The notes under the pieces are model-generated. The model was not told where the DNA came from. It did not search any database and saw only the letters and a list, made by a program, of their open reading frames with translations. The translations under genes were made by a program, and so were the position numbers. 48,602 nucleotides of DNA from Nitrospiraceae bacterium (lineage in GTDB: Bacteria > Nitrospirota > Nitrospiria > Nitrospirales > Nitrospiraceae): positions 1 to 48,602 of the forward strand of contig JABFSG010000027.1 of assembly GCA_013140715.1 (NCBI GenBank). The letters are read 5' to 3'. Shown piece after piece: positions 32,653 through 41,888 of this stretch. Position 1 is the first letter of the stretch, and the number at the start of each line of letters is the position of its first letter.

Positions 32653-33238
32653 ATTCGTCGCCCGTCTTTTCTCCAAGACGTCCAGGGTGTGGTTTTCCTT
32701 CAAGTACTCCTCGATCTTTCGAATGCTTGGGCAAGGGGCATTCCTGAACCGGCCCTTTCGAATCGATGGTGCCGATCGAATTGAACTCGGATCAAGGACA
32801 GTATTTCAATCGGGAAGCTGGCTGTATTGCTCGGGAGGTGACGATCTATCCCCATCTTTAAGGATTGGGGAGGGTTGCGTGTTTGGATATAACAACCACA
32901 TTGCGGCCGTGCGAGAGGTGCAAATCGGGGATCAGGTTCTTACGGCCAACAATGTCTATATTTCTGACAATGTGCATAGCTATGAGGATGTTTCCAGGCC
33001 GATTATGCATCAGCCTGTCCTGTTTAAACGAGCAGTCGTCATTGGCGACGGGTGTTGGATCGGTGAGAACGCATGCATTATAGGAGCGCGAGTAGGAAAT
33101 AACTGTGTGGTTGGCGCAAATGCCGTGGTAACAAGCGATATACCGAATTATTCCGTGGCGGTTGGTGTCCCGGCTGTCGTCATCAAACAATATGATCCAC
33201 AGTTGCAGGTGTGGGTCTCGAAAAGTCGATCTCTATAG
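32639..33238 (+). CDS. WbbJ-like LbH acyltransferase
   Basis: A 199-residue third hexapeptide protein. It has IELGSRTVFQSGSWLY, SDNVHSYEDVSRP (catalytic His), VVIGDGCWIGENACIIGA and VAVGVPAVVIKQYD. Members O-acetylate sugars in O-antigen and capsule. Having three such genes in one stretch (29620, 31987, 32639) suggests a heavily acetylated glycan. Confidence 0.8.
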   Translation: MSMSRFVARLFSKTSRVWFSFKYSSIFRMLGQGAFLNRPFRIDGADRIELGSRTVFQSGSWLYCSGGDDLSPSLRIGEGCVFGYNNHIAAVREVQIGDQVLTANNVYISDNVHSYEDVSRPIMHQPVLFKRAVVIGDGCWIGENACIIGARVGNNCVVGANAVVTSDIPNYSVAVGVPAVVIKQYDPQLQVWVSKSRSL

Positions 33239-33253
33239 GTTTTCCCTACGACG

Positions 33254-34402
33254 ATGATACGAAATATTCTTATCACTGGTGGAGCCGGTTTCATCGGGTC
33301 GCAGCTATCCCTTCATCTGGTCGCAAAGGGCCATCGTGTGAGGGTTATCGACAACCTCTCGCCCCAAATCCATGGAGCGAACGAGGAGTCCTCACCGTTG
33401 TTTCGTTCGATTCGTGGCAAAGTGGAGTTCTTCCGAGGCAGTGTCACCAGTCGAAACGATCTACTGCATGTGTTGCCAGGGATTGATACGGTTGTCCATC
33501 TGGCTGCAGAAACCGGGACCGGCCAATCCATGTACGCCATTCAGCACTACTCCGATGTAAATATCGGAGGAACGGCATTGCTGTTGGATTTGATCGCAAA
33601 TACACCGTTCCCTGTTCGTAAAATTGTGGTGGCTTCTTCGCGGGCAGTCTATGGGGAGGGGAAGTACGTCTGTGCACAGCATGGCAATGTCTTTCCACCG
33701 TCACGTGCTTCCGAGGACATGGCCCGTGGTGATTTTGGTGTCCATTGTCCCCGATGTGGCATTCCGGCTCGGATGGCACCTACAGATGAGGACACGCCTG
33801 TTCGCCCGGCCTCCGTGTACGGGATTACCAAGCTCACTCAGGAACAGATGGTGCTTACAGTTGCCAAAGCGCTGGGGATCTCAGCTGTGGCGTTTCGTTA
33901 CCAGAATGTGTATGGACCAGGCCAATCGCTTTCCAATCCCTATACCGGCATTCTTTCGATTTTCTCCAGCAGGATACGCAATGGGGGCAGTATCAACATC
34001 TTCGAGGACGGCGAGGAAAGTAGGGATTTCGTATTCCTCGACGATGTGGTTGCCGCGACGGTGAAAGGCATTGAGTATGAGATGCCGCTGACGGATGTGT
34101 TCAATGTCGGTTCTGGTATAGCGACCGACGTATTGACGATTGCCAATACTTTGCAACGGGTGTTGGGGCAAACCGTGCCGGTGAAGATTTCGGGACAGTT
34201 CCGCCTGGGAGATATCCGCCACAACGTGGCCGACCTTACGAAAGTGGGAGCCGCTCTTGGGTTCAAGCCGTCCATCTCCGTCGAAGAAGGCCTTCGCCGG
34301 TTTGTTGCGTGGGTTAATGGTGAACAGATTCAGTCAGACCACTATGAAGAGAGCCTCGAAGAGCTCGGTGTGAAAGGGCTGCTCAAGCGAGCATCACTGT
34401 GA
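33254..34402 (+). CDS. NAD-dependent epimerase, dTDP-L-rhamnose 4-epimerase-like, with a Zn-ribbon-like insert
   Basis: A 382-residue extended SDR. TGGAGFIGSQL is the NAD site; SSRAVYGEG and the catalytic YGITK follow. Between them is an insert with C-x2-H (Cys140, His143) and C-x2-C (Cys165, Cys168), able to hold zinc. As far as I recall, such an insert is typical of dTDP-L-rhamnose 4-epimerases, which make dTDP-6-deoxy-L-talose. No rmlABCD genes are in the window, so the substrate would have to come from elsewhere. Its stop overlaps the next GTG. Confidence 0.72.
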   Translation: MIRNILITGGAGFIGSQLSLHLVAKGHRVRVIDNLSPQIHGANEESSPLFRSIRGKVEFFRGSVTSRNDLLHVLPGIDTVVHLAAETGTGQSMYAIQHYSDVNIGGTALLLDLIANTPFPVRKIVVASSRAVYGEGKYVCAQHGNVFPPSRASEDMARGDFGVHCPRCGIPARMAPTDEDTPVRPASVYGITKLTQEQMVLTVAKALGISAVAFRYQNVYGPGQSLSNPYTGILSIFSSRIRNGGSINIFEDGEESRDFVFLDDVVAATVKGIEYEMPLTDVFNVGSGIATDVLTIANTLQRVLGQTVPVKISGQFRLGDIRHNVADLTKVGAALGFKPSISVEEGLRRFVAWVNGEQIQSDHYEESLEELGVKGLLKRASL

Positions 34403-35391
34403 CGCCTGGTTTGGTCACGATCGTGGTGGCCAGCTACAACCATGCCGAGTTTCTCACGCAACGGATGGACAGCTTGATGGCCCAGACCTATCAGGATCTG
34501 GAAATACTGGTCATAGACGATTGCTCCACAGATCGCAGCATCGAGGTGCTGCGCGGGTATCAGCATCGTCCCAAAGTCACTTTGCTTGTGCGTGAGAAGA
34601 ATGGCGGCTGGGTGGTCGTCAGCAATCAGGGCCTTGAAATGGCGTCAGGGGAGTTTGTCATTTTTGCCAATTGCGATGATGACTGCGACCCGCGCATGAT
34701 CCGGCGGTTGGTCGATGCGATGAACAACAACCCTATGGCTGGTATCGTGTTTTGCCGCAGCTTGCTTGTGGATGAGCACGACAATCTGCTGGGTGATGAC
34801 TTTACGGTCAGGGAATCGTCATTCCGTGCCAGGTGTGCAACGGACACGCTGCTCAGTGGGGCGGAGATGTCACGATTTTTGCTGCATTCGTGTGTAATCC
34901 CCAACCTGAGTGCCGCACTCATTCGAAAGAAATGTTTTGACCTGGTGGGAAATCTCTCGTCCTCCTATCGTGTCTGCTGCGATTGGGACCTCTTCTTCAG
35001 GATAGTGGCACGGTACGATGTGGCCTATATTGCCGAACCGTTGAATAGATTCCGGCAGCACCAGACCACTATCCGCAACGTGACCAAGGAGCGCGTGGTG
35101 TACGAGGAGTACTTTCGCCTGCTGCTTGGGCAGATCCGGTTATTGGACCTCACGTTGATCGAACGAGGTCGTTTCCGGTTGCACGTGATGTATTTGTGGG
35201 CGATGCATTTGCTCGCGCCCTCAAGGAATGGGTGGAGCAATTTTCCCTATCACTTCGAGCGGGTGCTGGATCTGGATCCGCTGGCCCTATTGTTCCTGGT
35301 TCCTGGCATGATATTGCGGGCGGTCAGAATGCTGGGTAAATCCGTGGTGAGCCCGCTTGTATCGAAAGGCGCCGTGAGTAAAAGTCGATAG
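34399..35391 (+). CDS. GT2 glycosyltransferase
   Basis: A 330-residue GT-A enzyme. LVTIVVASYNHAEFLTQRMD and ILVIDDCSTDRSIEVL bind the nucleotide sugar; FVIFANCDDDCDP holds the DXD-like metal site; SSYRVCCDWDLFFRIV carries the ED/WD-type catalytic region. The C-terminus has a hydrophobic stretch LALLFLVPGMILRAVRML, which may hold it at the membrane. Predicted to add one sugar of the O-unit. GTG start, 4-nt overlap. Confidence 0.8.
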   Translation: MTPGLVTIVVASYNHAEFLTQRMDSLMAQTYQDLEILVIDDCSTDRSIEVLRGYQHRPKVTLLVREKNGGWVVVSNQGLEMASGEFVIFANCDDDCDPRMIRRLVDAMNNNPMAGIVFCRSLLVDEHDNLLGDDFTVRESSFRARCATDTLLSGAEMSRFLLHSCVIPNLSAALIRKKCFDLVGNLSSSYRVCCDWDLFFRIVARYDVAYIAEPLNRFRQHQTTIRNVTKERVVYEEYFRLLLGQIRLLDLTLIERGRFRLHVMYLWAMHLLAPSRNGWSNFPYHFERVLDLDPLALLFLVPGMILRAVRMLGKSVVSPLVSKGAVSKSR

Positions 35392-35425
35392 TATCGTCTC
35401 GTCGTGCGAGTAAAGAATATGAGGA

Positions 35426-36205
35426 ATGAGGGACCGAGTGTTAACGAATAAAGTCGTTGTCGTGACCGGGGGGGCAGGTCTTCTTGGAAGGCGATTTTGT
35501 TCCGCAGTAGCGGAGCAGGGTGGAATCGCCGTGGTTGCCGACGCCGATGGCGCCGGTGCAACGCGCATTGCGGAGCAATTGGCGAGTCAGTATCAGGGGC
35601 GCGCCGAGGCGGCCACGCTGGATATCACCGACAAAGAATCCATCGCCAGGCTGATTACGAAACTTCAGAAACAGTATGGACGCATGGATGCCGTGGTGAA
35701 CAGCGCCTATCCGCGCAATCGAAACTACGGGCGCAAATTGGAAGATGTGACGTATGAGGACTTTTGCGAAAATGTAGGGCTGCACGCGGGGGGCTATTTT
35801 CTCGTGGCGCAACAGTTCGGCCTATTGTTCAGGAAGCAGGGTGGCGGCAATGTCGTCAACATCGCCTCCATCTACGGGACAATGGTCCCGCGATTCGACA
35901 TCTATAAAGGAACGTCGATGACCATGCCTGTCGAATATGCCGCGATCAAGGCCGCGATCGTTCACCTGACCCGCTATTTTGCGCAGTACTTTAAGGCCGA
36001 CGGGATTCGTGTGAACTGTATAAGCCCGGGGGGGATTCTTGATAAGCAAGATGAAAAGTTCCTTCGGGAGTATAAATCCCAATGCGGAGAGAAGGGGATG
36101 TTAGACCCCCAGGATGTCACCGGCAGCCTGTTATTTCTCCTGTCGGATGCATCGAAGTATATGACCGGCCAAAATCTGATCGTGGACGATGGCTTCTCCC
36201 TCTGA
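35426..36205 (+). CDS. Short-chain dehydrogenase/reductase (PtmA-like)
   Basis: A 259-residue classical SDR. Cofactor site VVVTGGAGLLGRR, NAG-equivalent VVNSAYP, catalytic Ser in NIASIYG and YAAIK near residues 171-175, and the C-terminal LIVDDGF. PtmA of the Campylobacter legionaminate pathway is of this type and acts with PtmF. The match to PtmA rests on general likeness and the presence of ptmF- and ptmE-like genes; other sugar dehydrogenase roles remain possible. Confidence 0.68.
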   Translation: MRDRVLTNKVVVVTGGAGLLGRRFCSAVAEQGGIAVVADADGAGATRIAEQLASQYQGRAEAATLDITDKESIARLITKLQKQYGRMDAVVNSAYPRNRNYGRKLEDVTYEDFCENVGLHAGGYFLVAQQFGLLFRKQGGGNVVNIASIYGTMVPRFDIYKGTSMTMPVEYAAIKAAIVHLTRYFAQYFKADGIRVNCISPGGILDKQDEKFLREYKSQCGEKGMLDPQDVTGSLLFLLSDASKYMTGQNLIVDDGFSL

Positions 36206-36240
36206 AGACGTGTCAGCAGTCCCCATGTGCGCCCCATCTG

Positions 36241-38073
36241 ATGTTTAACGCCTCGCTGTCACAGACCAATCCGATGAAGTCCTCAGTGTGGCGTCTGCTG
36301 CATCGCCTCTGGTGTCATCTCAGTCGGCGACGACAGCAGCAGTTTACGCTGCTCCTGGGCCTGATTCTGGTCAGTGCCTGTGCGGAGATCGTGAGCCTCG
36401 GTGCGGTATTGCCTTTTATCGGTGTGCTGACAGCTCCCGATCGGGTGTTTGGCATTCCTCTTGTGAAGAGCATTGCAGAGTCTGTGGGAATCACCACAGT
36501 CGAGGGCTTGCTGTGGCCTATCACAATCGGTTTTATCGTGGCTGCCATTCTTGCAGGAGGCATCCGCATACTCTTGTCCTGGTGTAGTACACGGTTTGCT
36601 TTTGGAAGTATTACAGAAATTGGGCTTGAGGTGTATCGACGCACTCTGTATCAGCCCTATCGAGTACAAGTCACTCGCAACAGTAGTGAGGTAATCAGTG
36701 CGATCACGATTAAGGTGAACCATACGGCCAATGTGCTCCACCAGTTGCTGGTGTTTGTGAGTTCGGTGGTGGTGTTGACCGCAATCACCCTGATGTTGCT
36801 CGCGATTAATTCAACGATCGCCTTGCTGGCCGTTGCCGGTTTTGGCGCGATCTACGGGATCATTACATTGATGTTTCGCAGCAGGCTTCAGTACAACGCA
36901 CAACGCGTAGCCAAGGAATCGAACAAGATGGTTCAGGCGCTGCAAGAGGGACTCGGCGCCATCCGGGATGTCCTGCTGGACGGTACCCAACCATCCTATT
37001 GCGAAATCTACCGTCGGACGGACCACCAGCTGAGGCAGGCTCAGGGAAATAGTATCTTCGTTGGTGTGAGTCCCCGATATGGTATTGAGGCATTGGGGAT
37101 GGTTGTCATCGCTCTCTTGGCTTTTGGATTGAGCCAGCAGGCCGGTGGTCTCACCTCGGCCTTGCCGGTGCTGGCAGCATTAGCATTAGGAGCCCAACGG
37201 TTGCTACCGGTACTCCAGCAAGGTTATGCCGCATGGGCCGGTATTGCTGGAGGTCAAGAATCTTTGGCCGATACGCTTGAGTTTCTCGATCAGCCCTTGC
37301 CACCGGAGGCGTTTGAGCCCCCTCCGGTCCCGTTGCGCTTTGAGAATACCATCAGCTTCGAATCCGTGCGTTTTCGCTATAGTAGCGATCATCCATGGGT
37401 GTTGGATCACGTCAGTCTGAGGATTGTGAAGGGCATGCGGGTGGGCCTTGTCGGAAGTACTGGAAGCGGCAAGAGTACCCTGCTTGACTTACTGATGGGG
37501 CTGATCGATCCAACTGAAGGATGCATTCTCGTCGATGAGTTTCCGGTCGGCGGGGGCCGAAGGCGTCAGTGGCAACGAGCGATCGCTCATGTTCCACAAC
37601 ATATCTACTTGGCAGACACCTCATTTGCTGCAAACATCGCGTTCGGCGTTCCGAGCGCAGAAATCGATCTTGATCGGGTTCGGCAGATTGCCGTACAAGC
37701 CAAGATTGCGGGTTTCATCGAAAGTCAACCGATGGGGTATCAGACATTGGTGGGAGAGCGAGGTGTCTTTCTTTCCGGAGGGCAACGCCAGCGTCTTGGC
37801 ATCGCCAGGGCATTGTATCGACAGGCCGCGGTTCTTGTATTTGACGAAGCCACGAGTGCGCTTGACAGCGTGACCGAACAAGAGGTGATGGATTCGATTG
37901 AGGCGCTCGATCGTGGCCTGACGATCGTCATGGTAGCCCATCGGCTCACGACCGTAAAACGCTGCGATATCATTTTTGAATTGGGGCAGGGCCGAGTGGT
38001 GGCGGAAGGCACGTATGAATACCTGCTCGAGCATAGTCCGAGTTTCCGCGGTATGGCGAACGTCACGCCATAG
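36241..38073 (+). CDS. PglK-like ABC flippase for a lipid-linked oligosaccharide
   Basis: A 610-residue fused membrane/ATPase half-transporter. Six predicted helices lie in residues ~25-330. Walker A GSTGSGKST near residue 405, signature LSGGQRQR near 512 and Walker B VLVFDEATSALD near 530. PglK of Campylobacter flips the undecaprenyl-linked heptasaccharide. No Wzx (MATE-type) gene is seen in the window, so this gene is the best candidate for O-unit export. ATG 36241 or 36274 could be the start; sequence upstream overlaps the previous gene. Confidence 0.8.
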   Translation: MFNASLSQTNPMKSSVWRLLHRLWCHLSRRRQQQFTLLLGLILVSACAEIVSLGAVLPFIGVLTAPDRVFGIPLVKSIAESVGITTVEGLLWPITIGFIVAAILAGGIRILLSWCSTRFAFGSITEIGLEVYRRTLYQPYRVQVTRNSSEVISAITIKVNHTANVLHQLLVFVSSVVVLTAITLMLLAINSTIALLAVAGFGAIYGIITLMFRSRLQYNAQRVAKESNKMVQALQEGLGAIRDVLLDGTQPSYCEIYRRTDHQLRQAQGNSIFVGVSPRYGIEALGMVVIALLAFGLSQQAGGLTSALPVLAALALGAQRLLPVLQQGYAAWAGIAGGQESLADTLEFLDQPLPPEAFEPPPVPLRFENTISFESVRFRYSSDHPWVLDHVSLRIVKGMRVGLVGSTGSGKSTLLDLLMGLIDPTEGCILVDEFPVGGGRRRQWQRAIAHVPQHIYLADTSFAANIAFGVPSAEIDLDRVRQIAVQAKIAGFIESQPMGYQTLVGERGVFLSGGQRQRLGIARALYRQAAVLVFDEATSALDSVTEQEVMDSIEALDRGLTIVMVAHRLTTVKRCDIIFELGQGRVVAEGTYEYLLEHSPSFRGMANVTP

Positions 38074-38161
38074 GGTTGGCGTCGTGGAATGCAGGAACAG
38101 ATGACTCCATTCGGTCCGGGAAATCCGTCGAACAGCGGGATTATTCCTTGACCTGCCCGGC

Positions 38162-39085
38162 ATGCTGGATCGCTCGGTGAGCAAACGGATTGAACATCCG
38201 AAAGTGTCCGTCATCGTTCCAACCTACAACCGCGTCAATGAATTGCGACGATGCCTGGACTCACTCGTTGTACAAACGGTCGAGGACTTTGAAGTTATCG
38301 TTTGCGATGATGGATCAACGGACAATACCTCCGAAGCCATTAAGAGCTACGTCTCGAAGCTTGACCTCACGTACGACTATGCCGAAAACTTTGGCGGGCC
38401 GGCACGACCGCGCAATCGAGGCATTAAATTGGCGCGAGCAGCCTATATTGCATTTTTAGACTCGGATGATTGGTGGACGCCGGATAAATTGGAGCGAAGC
38501 CTCTCTGTTCTGAATGCCGGCGCCGACGTCGTGTACCATGATCTGTGGAGTGTCCTGCGCGTAGATCACCAGCCATCTAGACACCGTATTAGGTCGGGCC
38601 AACCTGTATCGCCGATGTTTGAGAGTTTGCTTTGTTCTGCCTATTCAATACCGAACTCGAGCATCGTTGTGCGGGGGAGCGCTCTCCAGACGATAGGGGA
38701 GATCTGTGAAGACAAAGACCTCATTGCCGTCGAGGATTTCGATATGCTGCTTCGCTTGTCGAAGGTGACGGAAAAGTTTGTCAAGATCCCAGACTGCTTG
38801 GGCTATTACTGGAATGGCGGGTCGAACATTTCCGGAGCGTCATCGGAGCAGATTCGTCGAACTGAGGCCGTGTATAGGCGTCATGTGCTTAGCTTGGACG
38901 AATCCAAACGAAGCCGGGCAGAGGCGTTGCTGTCCTACCGGATAGGTCGCATTGCCCAGCTTCAAGGGGATTGGAATGTGGCGGTTCCAAATTTATTATC
39001 TGCGATCCGGGGTCGTCTGGACCTGACCTATAAACTGAAAGCCGTGTGGTTACTTTCGGTGCGACGTTTACTGGCATCGATGTGA
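38162..39085 (+). CDS. GT2 glycosyltransferase
   Basis: A 307-residue GT-A enzyme. VSVIVPTYNRVNELRRCLDS, VIVCDDGSTDNT, RNRGIKLARAAYIAFLDSDDW (the metal site is in LDSDD) and AVEDFDMLLR (catalytic ED). Typical of O-antigen transferases; donor unknown. Gaps of 88 nt on both sides show nothing I recognise. Confidence 0.82.
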   Translation: MLDRSVSKRIEHPKVSVIVPTYNRVNELRRCLDSLVVQTVEDFEVIVCDDGSTDNTSEAIKSYVSKLDLTYDYAENFGGPARPRNRGIKLARAAYIAFLDSDDWWTPDKLERSLSVLNAGADVVYHDLWSVLRVDHQPSRHRIRSGQPVSPMFESLLCSAYSIPNSSIVVRGSALQTIGEICEDKDLIAVEDFDMLLRLSKVTEKFVKIPDCLGYYWNGGSNISGASSEQIRRTEAVYRRHVLSLDESKRSRAEALLSYRIGRIAQLQGDWNVAVPNLLSAIRGRLDLTYKLKAVWLLSVRRLLASM

Positions 39086-39173
39086 TGACTTGAGTATATA
39101 TATTGATGCGTAGGCGATTCCGCAGGCCAGATCAGTATAGTGCTTGGTGGATGTCAGTCGCTGAATCATCGAC

Positions 39174-39974
39174 ATGAAAATAAACTGGATCCACAAGCAA
39201 ACCGAGATCAACATCTCGCAATTTGATAAAGCGATGGAAGACTCTTCTCCTGAATCGCAGATGTATATCCACAATTCGAAGGAGTACCTTGCAAGGATTT
39301 CCGAGCAGTGTAACTATCTGGATGCCGTCAAATTGGTGGATTGGAAATCGTGTTTGAAAATGGGCTGTTCCGTTCTGGATTTGGGATGTGGAGGGGGGTG
39401 GCTGACCGGATATCTGTCCAAGTTCGAGTGTGTGCGTACAGTCTACGCATTGGATTCGAGCAAATATTTTCTGTGGGAGATGATGCCAGAAATTATCAAG
39501 CTCATGGAGGGGCGGCAGGAAAAGATTGTGCCGATAGAGGGTTTGTTTACTCCTTTGATGTTCGAAGATGGAGCATTAGACGTTGTCGTTGCATCGTCAG
39601 TCCTTCACCATGCCGAGAGCTTGGAGACGGTGCTAAGAGAAATAAAGCGAGTGCTGAAACGTAACGGGCTGTTGCTCGTGTTGAATGAGACTCCTTCTTC
39701 AGGCATCCGCCATACACTCTCGCTGAGCAAAGCGTTCATGAAAATATTTCTGAACGCTGCTCTTCATAATTATCGATCGATTTCGGTGTCCATTTCTTCT
39801 TGCGGATATCTCTATGATCCAAAGCTCGGGGATAGGGATTACCCTCTATGGTATTGGAGAGAGGCCCTGGCGCGCGCCGGTTTTTCCATGGTTGACACTG
39901 TGGATTCAGGGGTGCCGACTCTGAAAGATAAGAAGGGACGAAATCTCATACATTTTCTCTGCCGATGCACGTGA
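39174..39974 (+). CDS. Class I SAM-dependent methyltransferase
   Basis: A 266-residue protein. The SAM motif I is SVLDLGCGGGWLTGYLS near residues 65-81; LDVVVASSVLHHAESLETVL is motif II/III, and VLKRNGLLLVLNETP follows. It belongs to the UbiE/Methyltransf_11 type. In this setting it could methylate a sugar or an amidino group; in C. jejuni N-methylated amidino-legionaminate exists, but this is only a suggestion. Its stop overlaps the GTG of the next small frame. Confidence 0.75.
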   Translation: MKINWIHKQTEINISQFDKAMEDSSPESQMYIHNSKEYLARISEQCNYLDAVKLVDWKSCLKMGCSVLDLGCGGGWLTGYLSKFECVRTVYALDSSKYFLWEMMPEIIKLMEGRQEKIVPIEGLFTPLMFEDGALDVVVASSVLHHAESLETVLREIKRVLKRNGLLLVLNETPSSGIRHTLSLSKAFMKIFLNAALHNYRSISVSISSCGYLYDPKLGDRDYPLWYWREALARAGFSMVDTVDSGVPTLKDKKGRNLIHFLCRCT

Positions 39975-40144
39975 GTTGTTGCCTCTGTCTTGCATCTGGT
40001 TGGAACGAATGTGCGCCTTGGAAGCCCTCCGGCAGGAAGCATGAACGGTTTGAATACCTATCGTGTCGCTGCATGAGAACAGTTGTGGATGCTCAAAAGG
40101 ATTTGCTCATTCTTCTACCTCGAATTTCCCCGTGGTCTATCTGA
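39971..40144 (+). pseudogene. Remnant with a zinc-ribbon-like N-terminus of a methyltransferase
   Basis: A GTG overlapping the previous stop opens 57 codons. The segment CCLCLASGWNECAPWKPSG and HERFEYLSCRCMRTVVDAQ resembles the N-terminal zinc ribbon (CxxC ... CxxC) of a SAM methyltransferase family found in polysaccharide clusters. The second Cys pair is CRC, not CxxC, and the methyltransferase domain is missing. I read it as the decayed start of a deleted gene. It ends 1 nt before the next ATG. Confidence 0.42.
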
Positions 40145-41074
40145 ATGCGGGTTTCTGTGGTCATTCCCGCGCTGAACGAAGAACAGGACTTGCCGGGCCT
40201 GCTGGAAGTATTATTGGCCCAAACCTGCCGGCCCGATGAGATCCTCGTGGTCGACGCTGAGTCTACTGACCGGACATCGGAGGTTGTGGCTCAATGGGCT
40301 CAGAGCGGTTCTCCAGTCCGCTGCATCAAGGGACGTCGGGGAGGGTGCGGAATCGGGCGCAATATCGGTATCAAGGCCGCGAAGAACGGTTGGATTGCTC
40401 TTCTGGACTGTGGAATGCTTCCTCCTCCTTCCTGGCTTGCTTCACTTGAAGCGATGCATCATCAAACGGGAGCGCCGGCGGTCTTTGGGACGTGCCAGTA
40501 TATTCCGAAGACCGTCTTCCAGCGGGCACTTTGCGCGGTGGCCTGGGGCAGCCGCCCGGTCCCGGTCGTTCCGTGTTCATTGATTGATCGATCCGTGTTC
40601 GAAACCATTGGCTACTTTCGTGAAGATCTCGAGGCGGTGGAGGATCAAGAGTGGACGCAACGATTTTTAGGGCATTTCGGAAATCGATGTGTGATGTCGG
40701 AGCCAGTCACACCGCACCATGATGTTCCCTCTCAGGTATCGGTGGTGCGGCGGAAGTGGCTGCTCTATCACCAGTGTGCCGTCCGTGCCGGAGCGTTGAG
40801 GCGTGATCAGATTCTGTATCTAGGGGGAGCGGCGGGCGTCGTCGTTCTGGCGGCCACATTTTGGCAGGCCCTGATTCCTTTGGTATTCATGTATGGCGCG
40901 CTTCGTGGGGTGTACCTGCCGATTGTACGAGGAACGGCGCTCAATTGGCTGATCCGCCCGAGTCATTTTCTTCGCATGATTGGGCTGGCCGCACTGATGG
41001 ATACGATGAAAGTGCTCGGTTTTCTGAAGGGGCGCTATCAATTGGCCTGCGGATCTTTCCCGCGGAAGGGCTGA
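40145..41074 (+). CDS. GT2 glycosyltransferase with C-terminal membrane segments
   Basis: A 309-residue GT-A enzyme. VSVVIPALNEEQDLPGLLEV, ILVVDAESTDRT, GRNIGIKAAKNGWIALLDCG (metal-site position) and AVEDQEWTQRF (catalytic ED). The C-terminal third is hydrophobic (IPLVFMYGALRGVYLPIV, and a stretch before it), giving about two membrane helices. Probably an O-chain or lipid-linked sugar transferase. The 160-nt gap after it may hold decayed coding sequence. Confidence 0.78.
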   Translation: MRVSVVIPALNEEQDLPGLLEVLLAQTCRPDEILVVDAESTDRTSEVVAQWAQSGSPVRCIKGRRGGCGIGRNIGIKAAKNGWIALLDCGMLPPPSWLASLEAMHHQTGAPAVFGTCQYIPKTVFQRALCAVAWGSRPVPVVPCSLIDRSVFETIGYFREDLEAVEDQEWTQRFLGHFGNRCVMSEPVTPHHDVPSQVSVVRRKWLLYHQCAVRAGALRRDQILYLGGAAGVVVLAATFWQALIPLVFMYGALRGVYLPIVRGTALNWLIRPSHFLRMIGLAALMDTMKVLGFLKGRYQLACGSFPRKG

Positions 41075-41234
41075 TAGTCGATGGACATCATGGTGCGGGC
41101 TTTGCGAAACGTGTCTTGTCTTGTGTCGGGAGCATGTTGCCGGATGCCTGCAGCGCGTTTTGCGTCATGAAGGCTCGTACGCCCCGGGCGGAGTGAGTAA
41201 CGATGTTGAGGCCAGCAAAATCTCTGAGTCCACA

Positions 41235-41885
41235 ATGAAGATCGTAGTTTATGGTGCCGGTGGGCATGCCAAAGTTGTGCTGGATGTGCTTGAAAAAGTC
41301 GGAGCCTGCACAATTGTTGGTCTGTTGGATGAAAGTGTGGAGCTTGCCGGTGACACTCGTTCGGGATACCGAGTCTTGGGCGGGAGTGCCATTTTTCGGG
41401 GCCTGATCGATGAGGGTGTGAAGGGCATGATCGTAGCACTTGGTGATAACGTCCGCCGTCGGGCGGTATTTGAGGCAGCCCGCGTCGCAGGGTTTGAGCT
41501 GGTTTCGGCCATTCACCCGTCAGTGATTTTGGGGAGAGGCGTCACAATTGGGGCTGGGAGTGTCCTTGTCGCGGGAGTTGTTGTGAACGTTGATGCGGAG
41601 ATCGGTGAAAATGTCATTGTGAATACGAGTGCATCGGTGGACCACGATTGTCGGATAGGGGGCCACGTCCATCTCTCGCCAGGCGTACGTCTCGCGGGGC
41701 GAGTGACCGTGGGGGCATTTACGCATATTGGGATTGGGGCCGTCGTGCTGCCGAATCTCACAATCGGGACGCGCTGTATTGTCGGAGCCGGTTCAGTCGT
41801 ACGAGAAAATGTGCCGGACGGGATGGTCGTAGCCGGGAACCCCGCGAGGATTATTAAACCGAATGAGACGGCACTCGATCTCTGA
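41235..41885 (+). CDS. PglD/NeuD-like sugar acetyltransferase
   Basis: A 216-residue protein with two parts. Residues ~1-85 form a Rossmann-like substrate domain (MKIVVYGAGGHAKVVLDVLE). Residues ~90-205 form a left-handed beta-helix with VNTSASVDHDCRIGGHVHLS, where the His is the general base, and VAGNPARIIK at the end. PglD acetylates UDP-4-amino sugars (bacillosamine route); NeuD O-acetylates sialic acid; a LegH-type role is also possible. ATG 41235 gives the normal N-terminus. Confidence 0.85.
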   Translation: MKIVVYGAGGHAKVVLDVLEKVGACTIVGLLDESVELAGDTRSGYRVLGGSAIFRGLIDEGVKGMIVALGDNVRRRAVFEAARVAGFELVSAIHPSVILGRGVTIGAGSVLVAGVVVNVDAEIGENVIVNTSASVDHDCRIGGHVHLSPGVRLAGRVTVGAFTHIGIGAVVLPNLTIGTRCIVGAGSVVRENVPDGMVVAGNPARIIKPNETALDL

Positions 41886-41888
41886 TGG

